Program-made: the position numbers and the translations under genes
Assembly (NCBI GenBank): GCA_016200915.1
Contig: JACQDV010000055.1
Location: 62,001 to 126,000 of the forward strand
Origin: Sphingobacteriales bacterium
GTDB lineage: Bacteria; Bacteroidota; Bacteroidia; Chitinophagales; Chitinophagaceae
Direction of reading: 5' to 3'
DNA length: 64,000 bases
Notes under the pieces: generated by a model
What the model saw: only the letters and a program-made list of their open reading frames with translations
Databases searched by the model: none
What the model was told of the DNA's origin: nothing
Shown: positions 42,869-51,342 of the stretch, in pieces
Position numbering within the stretch: the first letter of the stretch is position 1
Layout of the letters: the number at the start of each line of letters is the position of its first letter

Positions 42869-43792
42869 CTATTCAAACCCAATTTCAAAATTCACCAATT
42901 GTACAAACTGCTGTATGCGTTCATCAATATCAGCTTTGGTAATTTCTTTTAACCGGGTAGGCCCAAATTTTTCTACACAAAAACTGGCCATAGCTGAGCC
43001 AACAATGATGGCCGTTTTCATATTATTAAAACTGATGTCTTTTGTTTTGGCAATATGTCCCATAAAGCCTCCGGCAAAAGTATCACCGGCACCGGTTGGG
43101 TCAAATACATCTTCTAATGGCAGTGCAGGTGCATAAAACACTTCATTGCCGTGAAAGAGCAGGGCGCCATGTTCCCCTTTTTTTACAATCAGGTATTTAG
43201 GACCCATCTTTAAAATTTCTTTAGCCGCTTTTACTAATGAATATTGTGCACTCAATTGTCTTGCTTCGCTATCATTCACCAGCAACACATCCACCATCTT
43301 CAATACTTTTTCCAAATCAGGCATGGCAATATCCATCCAAAAATTCATTGTATCCATTACAATGAGTTTGGGTCTTTTCTTCATTTGCTCAATTACACTT
43401 ATCTGGATATTGGGAGAAAGATTACCCAGCATCAGGAACTCAGCTTCCTGGTAACTATCCGGCACTTTCGGATTAAAATCGGCCAATACATTCAAATCAG
43501 TTACCAATGTATCACGGCCATTCATATCCATATGATAACGACCACTCCAGAAGAATGACTTTTTATTGGGAACTATTTCCACCCCATCCAGCATTACACC
43601 ACGGTTTTTAAGGTCCTGCATTTCCTCTTCAGGAAAATCATACCCTACAATAGAAATTTGCTGTATAGGAGTAACAAAATTGCTGGCTGCATACGCCACA
43701 TAAGTAGCCGAACCACCTACAATTTTATCTGTTTTACCAAATGGAGTTTCGATAGCATCAAAGGCCATTGTACCAACCGAAATAAGCGACAT
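42869..43792 (-). CDS. PfkB family carbohydrate/nucleoside kinase
   Basis: A 307-residue ribokinase-like enzyme. The C-terminal signature FDPTGAGDTFAGGFMGHIA contains the catalytic Asp and the anion hole, and the N-terminal MAFDAIETPFGKTDKIVGGSATYVA is the substrate-lid region. The protein transfers phosphate from ATP to a sugar or nucleoside in the cytoplasm. The substrate cannot be told; some related Bacteroidota enzymes act on adenosine or sugars. It is a single-gene unit with a TACCTTTG-type promoter element upstream. Confidence 0.88.
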   Translation of the reverse strand: MSLISVGTMAFDAIETPFGKTDKIVGGSATYVAYAASNFVTPIQQISIVGYDFPEEEMQDLKNRGVMLDGVEIVPNKKSFFWSGRYHMDMNGRDTLVTDLNVLADFNPKVPDSYQEAEFLMLGNLSPNIQISVIEQMKKRPKLIVMDTMNFWMDIAMPDLEKVLKMVDVLLVNDSEARQLSAQYSLVKAAKEILKMGPKYLIVKKGEHGALLFHGNEVFYAPALPLEDVFDPTGAGDTFAGGFMGHIAKTKDISFNNMKTAIIVGSAMASFCVEKFGPTRLKEITKADIDERIQQFVQLVNFEIGFE

Positions 43793-43816
43793 AGCGTTGT
43801 ATTATTTTAAACGGCG

Positions 43817-43824
43817 CAAAGGTA
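43817..43824 (-). promoter_or_regulatory. Candidate -7 promoter element of the PfkB kinase
   Basis: The minus strand reads TTACCTTTGCGCC, an exact TAnnTTTG with the same TACCTTTGC core as rpmH and uppS. It is 25 bp upstream of the start codon at 43792. Confidence 0.45.
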
Positions 43825-43878
43825 AGGGAATTCAAGCCCCATCTGACTTAAATTAGGCTTATTAAAAAGGTTTAATTA

Positions 43879-43886
43879 TATATTTG
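43879..43886 (+). promoter_or_regulatory. Candidate -7 element immediately upstream of the TetR gene
   Basis: TATATTTG is an exact TAnnTTTG match ending 5 bp before the start codon at 43891. If it is used, the TetR mRNA would be nearly leaderless. A -33 TTG is not clear. Confidence 0.35.
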
Positions 43887-43890
43887 CTGT

Positions 43891-44481
43891 ATGGCAAAGA
43901 TTAAATCAGGACAAAACCTCACTAAAAAGGATACCATCGTTTCTACTGCAGCTTTACTCTTTCGTGAAAAAGGTTATGCCGCTTCTTCCATGCGTGACCT
44001 TGCCGAAAAGGTAGGTGTGGAAGCAGCCAGTCTGTATAATCACATTAAATCAAAAAGTGAAATCCTGCAGGACATTTGTTTTACAGTAGCCAACCGTTTT
44101 ATTACTCATCTCGAAAAAGTTGAAACCAGTAAAATCAGTGTTATTGATAAAATAGAAACGATACTCCGTTTCCACATTCATGAAATGATCCATCACTACG
44201 AAGAAGTGTATGTGAGCGATCGGGAATGGAAACATTTAGAAGAACCATATTTAACCAATTTCCAGTCATTGCGTAAAGGCTATCGTAAACGTTTGGCAGC
44301 AATTATTGATGAGGGAGTAAAGAATAAAGAGCTAAAAGATATTGATGCCCCCACCGCTGTACTCATTATGTTACATGCGGTAAGCGGTATTGAAAGCTGG
44401 CACCGCAGCACACAAAAGATTGATGCAGATGAATTGGAAAAGAACATGGTTGTTATAATGGTGGAAGGTTTGAAGAAATAA
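43891..44481 (+). CDS. TetR/AcrR family regulator, probably of the paa genes
   Basis: A 196-residue protein. The N-terminal helix-turn-helix (IVSTAALLFREKGYAASSMRDLAEKVGVEAASLYNHIKSKSEILQ) is the TetR pattern, and the C-terminal domain is a ligand-binding helical bundle. It starts just ahead of paaE, with 4 bp between them, so it is probably a repressor of the phenylacetate cluster, responding to phenylacetyl-CoA or a related thioester. It may also regulate itself. The ligand is inferred from context, as for known PaaR-type regulators. Confidence 0.85.
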   Translation: MAKIKSGQNLTKKDTIVSTAALLFREKGYAASSMRDLAEKVGVEAASLYNHIKSKSEILQDICFTVANRFITHLEKVETSKISVIDKIETILRFHIHEMIHHYEEVYVSDREWKHLEEPYLTNFQSLRKGYRKRLAAIIDEGVKNKELKDIDAPTAVLIMLHAVSGIESWHRSTQKIDADELEKNMVVIMVEGLKK

Positions 44482-44485
44482 TTAT

Positions 44486-45568
44486 ATGTCCATTCACTTT
44501 CACTCACTGCGGATAAAAGATATTCAACGTGAGACGAACGATTGCGTTTCTGTATTATTTGATGTGCCTGCTGAACTGAACCAGGCTTTCCGGTTTGTGC
44601 AGGGGCAAAACCTCACTTTAAAAACTATCATCAACAATCAGGAAATAAGACGTTCCTATTCTATCTGCAGCAGTCCCCTTGATAAACAATTAAGAGTTGC
44701 CATAAAAAAAGTGGATGGTGGGTTGTTCTCTGGTTTTGCCAATGAACAATTAAAAGCAGGTGATGTGCTGGATGTAATGCAGCCTTCCGGAAAATTTTAT
44801 ACCCCTCTCAATCCTCAAAATAAAAAGCATTATGTTGCCTTTGCTGCCGGTAGTGGTATCACTCCGGTACTATCATTAGTAAAAGCTACGTTGCAGGTTG
44901 AACCAAAAAGCACCTTCACTTTAGTGTATGGTAACCGCAGCCGCTCTTCCATTATTTTTTTTGAAGAACTGGAAGCATTAAAGAATAAATACATGCAGCG
45001 GTTCAACCTGGTACATATCCTTAGCCGTGAAAGAACCGATGCTGATATAAACTTTGGGAGAATTACAGATGATAAGTTACAGGAGCTGTCTAAGCTAATT
45101 GAATATAATTCTGTTGATGAATTCTTTCTCTGCGGCCCCGAAGAAATGATCTTTTGCATTAAAGATTTTTTAGAGGCTGGCGGAGCAGATAAGAAAAAAA
45201 TTCACTTTGAACTCTTTACCACACAGGGTCAGAAGCAGCCAACCACCAAAAACCAGCCTGTGGCAACGGTAGCCCCTTCCGCTTCTTGTAATATTATTAT
45301 CAAACTTGACGGAAGAAGTATTACCTTTAACCAACCTCTCAACAGCGAAACCACCATTTTAGATGCCGCTTTAAAACAGGGAGCTGATCTGCCCTATGCC
45401 TGTAAAGGCGGTATGTGCTGTACCTGCAAAGCAAAATTATTAGAAGGAGAAGTAGATATGGATGTTCATTGGGGATTGGAAGATGAAGAAATAAATGAAG
45501 GATTTATCTTAACTTGCCAGTCACATCCAAAAACAGAAAAAGTGGTAATTGATTTTGATGTGCGTTAG
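44486..45568 (+). CDS. paaE: Phenylacetyl-CoA epoxidase reductase subunit PaaE
   Basis: A 360-residue fusion of a ferredoxin-NADP reductase-like N-terminus (FAD motif IRRSYSICSSP, NAD-binding GSGITPVLSL) and a plant-type 2Fe-2S ferredoxin at the C-terminus (YACKGGMCCTCKAKL and a later Cys in LTCQSHP). It passes electrons from NADPH to the PaaA di-iron site. It follows the TetR gene and is separated from paaABCD by an HNH gene. The subunit order (paaE before paaABCD) differs from that of Escherichia coli. Confidence 0.9.
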   Translation: MSIHFHSLRIKDIQRETNDCVSVLFDVPAELNQAFRFVQGQNLTLKTIINNQEIRRSYSICSSPLDKQLRVAIKKVDGGLFSGFANEQLKAGDVLDVMQPSGKFYTPLNPQNKKHYVAFAAGSGITPVLSLVKATLQVEPKSTFTLVYGNRSRSSIIFFEELEALKNKYMQRFNLVHILSRERTDADINFGRITDDKLQELSKLIEYNSVDEFFLCGPEEMIFCIKDFLEAGGADKKKIHFELFTTQGQKQPTTKNQPVATVAPSASCNIIIKLDGRSITFNQPLNSETTILDAALKQGADLPYACKGGMCCTCKAKLLEGEVDMDVHWGLEDEEINEGFILTCQSHPKTEKVVIDFDVR

Positions 45569-45629
45569 TTCTTATTTTTCCTTCTTACCGTAGCCGCTTT
45601 ATCATTAATTAAAAAGCAAAAAATCAGCT

Positions 45630-46187
45630 ATGAAATATCTAAACGGCGAAAAATGGGTAACATTACCCGCACACAAAACTGCTTACGGTGAACAATATGC
45701 CATCAGTAGTCACGGCAGATTAGTTAAGTATAAAGACAAAATTGCCGAAGGAGTAATTCTGAGATGCAGTATGCAGGAAGGATATCCTATTTGGCGCACC
45801 CGTAAAAATGGTGAGCATTATCATGCCCTTATTCATCGCATAGTTGCCAAACATTTTTTACCTAAACCAGGCAAAAGTCAGTCCATCATTATTCATCTTA
45901 ATTTTAAAAAGACAGATAATCATTATAAAAACCTGAAATGGGTTACACAGGCCGAAGCTATTGCTCACCAGCAAAACAGCCCTGCCGTGAAGAAACTAAG
46001 AAAGTGGTTGAAAGAAAATCCGGGTGAAGCTAATAATGCCAAACTCACTGTTGCCAAAGTAAAACAAATTAAATCCATGCTTAAAGCTGGTAAAACGCTT
46101 AAGTTCATTGGTAATAAATTTGGCGTGAGTGATATGCAAATCCATCGCATTAAAACCGGTGAGAACTGGGGAAGTGTAAAGGTTTAA
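45630..46187 (+). CDS. NUMOD4/HNH endonuclease-like protein with C-terminal helix-turn-helix (second copy)
   Basis: A 185-residue paralogue of the protein at 36378. The N-terminus has KWVTLPAHKTAYGEQYAISSHGR, and the HNH-like region is IIIHLNFKKTDNHYKNLKW, with Ile before the key His, as in the first copy. The C-terminus (VSDMQIHRIKTGENWG) is nearly shared with the first copy. It interrupts the paa gene group between paaE and paaA and has its own terminator at 46209-46241, implying insertion into the operon. It could be a homing-type nuclease or a regulator. Confidence 0.82.
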   Translation: MKYLNGEKWVTLPAHKTAYGEQYAISSHGRLVKYKDKIAEGVILRCSMQEGYPIWRTRKNGEHYHALIHRIVAKHFLPKPGKSQSIIIHLNFKKTDNHYKNLKWVTQAEAIAHQQNSPAVKKLRKWLKENPGEANNAKLTVAKVKQIKSMLKAGKTLKFIGNKFGVSDMQIHRIKTGENWGSVKV

Positions 46188-46208
46188 CACATTTTCTAAT
46201 AAACTATT

Positions 46209-46241
46209 AAGCGGACTTCTAAACAGGTCCGCTTTTTTTTT
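46209..46241 (+). terminator. Terminator of the HNH gene
   Basis: AAGCGGAC (46209-46216) pairs perfectly with GTCCGCTT (46227-46234), followed by a run of eight or more T residues. It would separate paaE from paaABCD transcription. Confidence 0.85.
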
Positions 46242-46314
46242 GTAAAAACTCAACCTTTATTTAAGCCAACAGCCGTTAGTTTTAATTAAATTGCAGTATT
46301 AATCTTGATTTACT

Positions 46315-47262
46315 ATGCCTGTACAGAATTTTGAAAAAATATTCCAGGAGAAAATTGACAATGAAATAAAGATTGAGCCAAAAGACTGGATGCCCGATGC
46401 GTATCGAAAAACAAACATTCGGCAAATAAGTCAGCATGCACATAGTGAAATTGTAGGTATGTTACCTGAAGGGAATTGGATTAGTCGTGCCCCATCCTTA
46501 AAACGTAAAGCCATTTTATTAGCTAAAGTTCAGGATGAAGCCGGGCATGGTTTATATCTCTATTCAGCCTGCGAAACATTGGGCATATCAAGAGAAGAAA
46601 CGATTAATGATTTACATAGTGGCAAAGCAAAATATTCTTCCATCTTCAACTACCCAACTTTAACATGGGCCGATATTGGTGCTATTGGCTGGTTAGTTGA
46701 TGGTGCCGCCATTATGAACCAGGTAATGCTGACAAGAACTTCTTATGGTCCCTATGCAAGAGCCATGGTGCGTATTTGTAAAGAAGAAAGCTTTCATCAA
46801 CGGCAGGGTTTTGAGTCATTACTGGTTTTATCTAAAGGAACAAAAGAACAAAGAGAAATGTGCCAGGATGCTATCAACCGCTGGTGGTGGCCCGCATTAA
46901 TGATGTTTGGTCCAAAAGACAGCGAAAGCACCAACAGTGACCAGGGCATGAAATGGAAGATAAAGCGAAAGAGTAATGATGAACTGAGGCAAAACTTTAT
47001 AGATATGATTACCGAGCAGGTAAAAGTTTTGGGTATGACATTACCCGACGATAAATTAAAATGGAACGAAGAAAGAAAGCATTATGATTTTGGTGAAATC
47101 AATTGGGATGAATTTTGGAATGTGGTAAAAGGAAATGGCCCCTGCAATAAACAACGCCTGCAGGCAAGAAAAGATGCTTGGGACAAAGGAACATGGGTAA
47201 GAGAAGCAGCGGCAGCACATGCGGAGAAAAGAAAATCTAAATCAAATCAACAAGCAGCATAA
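46315..47262 (+). CDS. paaA: Phenylacetyl-CoA epoxidase catalytic subunit PaaA
   Basis: A 315-residue ferritin-like di-iron protein. The sequences [32 protein letters not shown] and [17 protein letters not shown] carry the ExxH-type iron ligands of PaaA. It is the catalytic subunit of the epoxidase that adds oxygen to the ring of phenylacetyl-CoA. It heads the paaABCD group and starts 74 bp after the HNH terminator, so it should have its own promoter; TAATCTTG at 46300-46307 is a weak candidate. Confidence 0.94.
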   Translation: MPVQNFEKIFQEKIDNEIKIEPKDWMPDAYRKTNIRQISQHAHSEIVGMLPEGNWISRAPSLKRKAILLAKVQDEAGHGLYLYSACETLGISREETINDLHSGKAKYSSIFNYPTLTWADIGAIGWLVDGAAIMNQVMLTRTSYGPYARAMVRICKEESFHQRQGFESLLVLSKGTKEQREMCQDAINRWWWPALMMFGPKDSESTNSDQGMKWKIKRKSNDELRQNFIDMITEQVKVLGMTLPDDKLKWNEERKHYDFGEINWDEFWNVVKGNGPCNKQRLQARKDAWDKGTWVREAAAAHAEKRKSKSNQQAA

Positions 47263-47287
47263 TCATTAATTAATAATTAAAAATTAA
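47260..47287. repeat. Heptad repeat between paaA and paaB
   Basis: Units TAATCAT, TAATTAA, TAATTAA and AAATTAA lie in phase from the last codon of paaA to 2 bp before the paaB start codon. The AT-rich composition makes chance more likely than for other heptads. Confidence 0.5.
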
Positions 47288-47289
47288 TA

Positions 47290-47652
47290 ATGAGTAATTA
47301 TATAAAAAAGTTCTATTACGGAGATATTCCTGAAGAAAAAGGCGGAGGAAATATTGTTTCAGCACAAACAAAAAATGATTGGCCTCTGTGGGAAGTGTTT
47401 ATTCGCAGCAAACAAGGATTGGACCATAAACATGTGGGAAGCTTACATGCCGCCGATGCACCAATGGCTATTGAAAATGCCAGGGATGTTTACACAAGAA
47501 GAATGGAAGGCGTAAGCATTTGGGTGGTGGAAAGTAAATACATCAGTGCCAGTAACCCGGAAGAAGCTGGTGAATTATATGAGCCGGCAGTTGATAAAAT
47601 TTATCGTCATCCTACTTTTTATAATTTACCTGATGAGGTAAATCACATGTAA
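47290..47652 (+). CDS. paaB: Phenylacetyl-CoA epoxidase subunit PaaB
   Basis: A 120-residue protein of the PaaB family: WPLWEVFIRSKQGLDHKHVGSLHAADAPMAIENARDVYTRR and GVSIWVVESKYISA. PaaB bridges subunits of the epoxidase complex and is slightly longer than usual, with an N-terminal KKFYYGDIPEEKGGG extension. It stands between paaA and paaC in the standard order. Confidence 0.93.
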   Translation: MSNYIKKFYYGDIPEEKGGGNIVSAQTKNDWPLWEVFIRSKQGLDHKHVGSLHAADAPMAIENARDVYTRRMEGVSIWVVESKYISASNPEEAGELYEPAVDKIYRHPTFYNLPDEVNHM

Positions 47653-47663
47653 TGCTAATTAAA

Positions 47664-47718
47664 AATTCAAAAGTCAAAACGTAATCTCTTTTGATTTTTG
47701 AATTATGACTTTTGAATT
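47664..47718. repeat. Inverted repeat immediately upstream of paaC
   Basis: AATTCAAAAGTCA (47664-47676) and TGACTTTTGAATT (47706-47718) are perfect inverted copies, and the right arm ends exactly one base before the paaC start codon. Inner units (GATTTTT, GAATTAT, GACTTTT, GAATTAT) follow a 7-bp phase. Confidence 0.7.
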
Positions 47719-48465
47719 ATGAACGCAAAGATTGATTATACTCTTCATTTAGCTGATACCACACTTATCCTGTCGCAAAGAAACAGTGAATGGTGCGGAC
47801 ATGGCCCTATATTGGAACAGGATATTGCCATTACCAACATATCGCTCGATTTAATTGGACAGGCAAGAAATTTTTATCAATATGCTGCGAAACTTATAGG
47901 CAATACCGATGAAGACAAAATAGCTTATTTACGAACAGAAAGAGAATTTAAAAACTTATTATTAGCAGAACAGCCCAATGGTGATTGGGGACAAACAATT
48001 TTACGTCAATACTTCTTCAGTCAATATCAATATTTACTTTACCAGCAATTACAAAATAGTAAAGATGAACAGTTAGCTGCTATTGCTGCCAAAGCCATTA
48101 AAGAAACAAGTTATCATTTACGCTGGAGTGGTGAATGGGTGATAAGATTGGGGGAAGGAACGGATGAAAGTCATCAAAGAATGTTGAATGCAGTGAATGA
48201 ATTATGGGGTTATACCGGGGAAATGTTTATACCCGCTACGTATGAATCGCCGGTTGTAAAAGAAAATACGGGAGTGAGCGTTGATTCATTAAAACAACCC
48301 TGGTTAGAAAAAGTAAAAACTATTTTTGAGGAAGCAACAATAACTGTTCCCGAAAAAGTATTTATGCATAGTGGTGGTAAAGAAGGAAAACATACAGAAC
48401 ATTTAGGGTTTATCTTAACTGAACTTCAATATATGCAACGGGCTTATCCTAACAGTGAGTGGTAA
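47719..48465 (+). CDS. paaC: Phenylacetyl-CoA epoxidase structural subunit PaaC
   Basis: A 248-residue helical protein related to PaaA but lacking full iron ligands. It contains LILSQRNSEWCGHGPILEQDIAI, QARNFYQYAAKLIG, ETSYHLRWSGEWVIRLGEGT and a late HTEHLGFILTELQYMQR. It pairs with PaaA as the structural half of the heterodimer. It begins directly at the end of an inverted repeat that may act on translation, and paaD starts 3 bp after it. Confidence 0.93.
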   Translation: MNAKIDYTLHLADTTLILSQRNSEWCGHGPILEQDIAITNISLDLIGQARNFYQYAAKLIGNTDEDKIAYLRTEREFKNLLLAEQPNGDWGQTILRQYFFSQYQYLLYQQLQNSKDEQLAAIAAKAIKETSYHLRWSGEWVIRLGEGTDESHQRMLNAVNELWGYTGEMFIPATYESPVVKENTGVSVDSLKQPWLEKVKTIFEEATITVPEKVFMHSGGKEGKHTEHLGFILTELQYMQRAYPNSEW

Positions 48466-48468
48466 TTT

Positions 48469-48969
48469 ATGATAACGCATTCTACAGATAAGAAACTCAT
48501 TTATTCATACCTGGAAGAAATAAAAGACCCGGAAGTTCCTGTATTGTCTATTACCGACCTTGGTATTGTAAGAGATGTTATTCTGAACAACGATGAACCC
48601 GAAGTTATCATCACCCCTACTTACACAGGATGCCCTGCCATGGATATGATTGCTGCCGGCATTAAAATGGTATTGACTTCACATGGATATAAAAATGTAA
48701 AAGTAACTTCTGTACTCTCTCCCGTATGGACAACAGACTGGATGAGTGAAGAAGGAAAAAGAAAACTAAAAGAATACGGCATTGCACCACCTAACCCTAA
48801 ACAACAAGTGTGCAATGAAAATTTGTTTGCACCCAATGAAACCGTGCAATGTCCGCATTGTAATTCTTACCATACACACCGCATCAGTGAGTTTGGCTCT
48901 ACTGCCTGCAAAGCTTTGTATCAATGTGACGATTGTAAAGAGCCTTTTGACTATTTTAAATGCCATTAG
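48469..48969 (+). CDS. paaD: Phenylacetyl-CoA epoxidase maturation subunit PaaD
   Basis: A 166-residue protein. The N-terminal MIP18-like (DUF59) domain is clear (EIKDPEVPVLSITDLGIVRDV, TPTYTGCPAMDMI), and the C-terminus carries a zinc-ribbon-like set of cysteines (CPHCNSYHTHRISEFG...ACKALYQCDDCKEPFDYFKC). PaaD is needed for activity of the epoxidase, probably in iron-sulfur cluster delivery. It starts 3 bp after paaC. Confidence 0.93.
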   Translation: MITHSTDKKLIYSYLEEIKDPEVPVLSITDLGIVRDVILNNDEPEVIITPTYTGCPAMDMIAAGIKMVLTSHGYKNVKVTSVLSPVWTTDWMSEEGKRKLKEYGIAPPNPKQQVCNENLFAPNETVQCPHCNSYHTHRISEFGSTACKALYQCDDCKEPFDYFKCH

Positions 48970-48970
48970 A

Positions 48971-49025
48971 TTATTGGTTAAATTTGATTGTAAACAAGGT
49001 CTGACCGTCCCGGTCTGACCAATAA
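48971..49025. repeat. Heptad inverted repeat between paaD and the MgtC gene
   Basis: GGTCTGA, CCGTCCC and GGTCTGA units (48998-49018) are in the same class as the asd repeat. Outer arms TTATTGGT (48971-48978) and ACCAATAA (49018-49025) pair perfectly. A variant of the same outer arms is present at 55809-55840. Confidence 0.75.
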
Positions 49026-49051
49026 CAAAGGATATTTTTAATGCTTGTCTT

Positions 49052-49693
49052 ATGAATGTAACCATCTATCTCCAGGAAGCGGCACAGGTAAGTGTAGCTT
49101 TTATTATTGGCGCCATTATTGGTTTGGAAAGAGAATTTCGCAGTAAACCGGCAGGTTTTCGTACAATGATTTTTATTTGTGTGGGTTCCTGTTTGTACAC
49201 CATTTTATCAAGGGAAGACAACAGTGTTAGTCCCGACCGGATTGCCAGTAATATTGTTACTGGTGTTGGTTTTATTGGTGCCGGTGTAATTTTTAAAGAA
49301 GGAATTTCGGTTAATGGATTAACCACAGCTGCATTAATCTGGATTACTGCGGCATTAGGAATGGCAATAGGTTATCATAATTATCCATTGGCCATTGTGG
49401 TAAGCAGTATGGTTGTAGTAGCTTTATTTGTGTTAGAACCTGTGCAACGATTAATCAATCGCCTGCATAAAGTAAAAGACTATAAAATAAAAACTACCGA
49501 TACCAGTGATGCTTTCATAACTGAAATGGAAAATTTCTTTGCATCACACGACGTGGATTTCCGCTGTATGAAAATGGTAAAAGAAAATAATGATGTGGTT
49601 TATTCTTACCGTATCGGTGCTCCTAAAAGAGATTATGATATTGTTAATAATTTTTTACGCAACCATTCCAAAGTAAAAAGTTTTGAAATGTAG
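49052..49693 (+). CDS. MgtC/SapB family membrane protein
   Basis: A 213-residue protein. The N-terminus begins with VSVAFIIGAIIGLEREFRSKPAGFRTMIFICVGSCLYT, the MgtC family signature, with about four hydrophobic helices to residue 125 (GVGFIGAGVIF, LTTAALIWITAALGM, YPLAIVVSSMVVVALFVLEP). A soluble C-terminal domain follows (residues 145-213). MgtC proteins are linked to magnesium homeostasis and pH stress; the exact role of this one is unknown. It lies inside the phenylacetate region but is not a member of the pathway. Confidence 0.88.
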   Translation: MNVTIYLQEAAQVSVAFIIGAIIGLEREFRSKPAGFRTMIFICVGSCLYTILSREDNSVSPDRIASNIVTGVGFIGAGVIFKEGISVNGLTTAALIWITAALGMAIGYHNYPLAIVVSSMVVVALFVLEPVQRLINRLHKVKDYKIKTTDTSDAFITEMENFFASHDVDFRCMKMVKENNDVVYSYRIGAPKRDYDIVNNFLRNHSKVKSFEM

Positions 49694-49698
49694 ATTAA

Positions 49699-49726
49699 TT
49701 CAAAAGTAAAAATTCAAAAATCAAAA
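49699..49726. repeat. Heptad repeat immediately upstream of paaG
   Basis: Four units TTCAAAA, GTAAAAA, TTCAAAA and ATCAAAA end 2 bp before the paaG start codon at 49728, where the ribosome binds. Confidence 0.65.
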
Positions 49727-49727
49727 T

Positions 49728-50504
49728 ATGCCTTCTATCTTATTTGAAATAAAAGACAATATTGGATATATCACACTCAACCGTCCGGATAAGCTGAACT
49801 CTTTTAACCGGGAAATGGCTTTGCTTATGCAAAACAAATTAGATGAATGTGCTTCCGTTAAAGATATACGCTGTGTGTACATCACCGGTGCCGGCAAAGG
49901 CTTTAGTGCCGGGCAGGATTTAGCTGAACTCACCAGTAACAATCCCCCCACCATGACACAAATATTAAGCGAACATTATAATCCCATTATTGATAAAATA
50001 AGAAAGCTGCCAAAACCAGTGGTGGCAATAGTGAATGGTGTAGCTGCCGGTGCCGGAGCAAACATTGCTTTGTGTTGTGATATTGTTATTGCTGCACAAT
50101 CTGCTTCTTTTATCCAGGCGTTTTCAAAAATCGGGTTGATTCCGGATAGTGGTGGTACTTATTTTTTACCAAGACTGATTGGCTGGCAAAAAGCAAGTGC
50201 CATTGCCATGCTGGGTGATAAGATAGGAGCTGATGAAGCTGAAAGAATGGGAATGATATATAAAGTTTATCGAGATGAAGAGTTTTATGATAATGCCAAT
50301 AAACTTGTTTTACAATTAGCACAAATGCCAACAAAGGGTTTAGCATTAACAAAACATGCACTCAACTATTCCTTTACCAATACTTACGAACAACAATTAG
50401 AACTTGAAGACAAGTTTCAGCAGGAAGCGGCTTTATCATACGATTACCGGGAAGGGGTGGACGCTTTTTTACAAAAAAGATTGCCGGTATTTAAAGGAGA
50501 GTAG
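49728..50504 (+). CDS. paaG: Enoyl-CoA hydratase/isomerase PaaG-like
   Basis: A 258-residue crotonase-fold protein. It has the N-terminal IGYITLNRPDKLNSFN, the oxyanion-hole segment VNGVAAGAGANIALCCDIVIAA and a conserved GTYFLPRLIG with Asp in LIPDSGGTYFLP at the isomerase position. PaaG isomerises the epoxide of phenylacetyl-CoA to the oxepin form. The location between paaD and paaI supports this over general beta-oxidation hydratases. Confidence 0.88.
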   Translation: MPSILFEIKDNIGYITLNRPDKLNSFNREMALLMQNKLDECASVKDIRCVYITGAGKGFSAGQDLAELTSNNPPTMTQILSEHYNPIIDKIRKLPKPVVAIVNGVAAGAGANIALCCDIVIAAQSASFIQAFSKIGLIPDSGGTYFLPRLIGWQKASAIAMLGDKIGADEAERMGMIYKVYRDEEFYDNANKLVLQLAQMPTKGLALTKHALNYSFTNTYEQQLELEDKFQQEAALSYDYREGVDAFLQKRLPVFKGE

Positions 50505-50555
50505 TTTATATTTACGACTCAATCTGAAAATTGATTAATCAATAATTTTATTAAA

Positions 50556-50993
50556 ATGAATACCAGCGATGTTTTAGCTAAAAGTGTAGTGAACCATATG
50601 GTTGAAAATGATGCCTTCAGTAAATGGATGGATATAGAAGTATTGGATATAAGAGAAGGTTACAGCAAAATTAAAATGAGCATACGGAGTGAAATGGTAA
50701 ATGGTTTTGGTATTGTACATGGTGGTATTCCTTTTTCATTAGCCGACAGTGCTTTTGCTTTTGCCTGCAATAACCGCAATAATTTATCGGTTGCTTTAGA
50801 TACCTCTATCACTTTTGCCAAAGCCATTCACCCCGGCGATACTTTAACTGCCGAAGCGGAGGAAATACATAATGGCCGCAGTACCGGCGTTTATGTTATC
50901 ACCATCATCAACCAGCACGACCAGCAGGTTGCTATGTTTAAAGGTACCTGCTTCCGCACGGGTAAAAAACTGATTGAATCAGGATCACTTTAA
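50556..50993 (+). CDS. paaI: Hotdog-fold thioesterase PaaI
   Basis: A 145-residue hotdog-fold protein with the PaaI signature (VNGFGIVHGGIPFSLADSAFAFACNN, where the Asp at the centre is catalytic) followed by SVALDTSITFAKAIHPGDTL. It removes phenylacetyl-CoA pathway thioesters that stall the pathway. It is 51 bp after paaG on the same strand. Confidence 0.92.
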   Translation: MNTSDVLAKSVVNHMVENDAFSKWMDIEVLDIREGYSKIKMSIRSEMVNGFGIVHGGIPFSLADSAFAFACNNRNNLSVALDTSITFAKAIHPGDTLTAEAEEIHNGRSTGVYVITIINQHDQQVAMFKGTCFRTGKKLIESGSL

Positions 50994-51188
50994 AAAAAGT
51001 TTTAACTCAGGCATAATTAAACACAAAACATCCAGTTAGTATAGGTTGGTTTTCAAAATATTATTAGTATTGGTTATAGATTATAGTTGCTTGCTTATTT
51101 GTTAGACATAAAAAAAATACGCATCGGGCTTGCATCTCTCGAAATTTTGCCATAATCTTGTGTTATCAATTTTGCTAAACCTTATAGG

Positions 51189-51342
51189 ACACCAATTTCC
51201 TTCCTAAAACACACTCTCATTATCCTTTTGATACCTTAATTACAGTTGTCTTTATTTTGGTTATATAATATTTAAGTACTGTTAATATTTAAGTACTGTT
51301 TGTAGTACACAACGCAAACCCCAAAACACCAATCTCCTTCCT
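51189..51342. repeat. Direct repeats in the 451-bp gap before the T9SS protein
   Basis: The gap 50994-51444 holds no gene. It contains ACACCAATTTCCTTCCT (51189-51205) repeated at 51326-51342 with 16 of 17 bases identical, and between these a perfect 17-bp tandem repeat AATATTTAAGTACTGTT (51267-51283 and 51284-51300), each with AGTACT palindrome. These could be regulator sites for the downstream gene. Confidence 0.65.
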
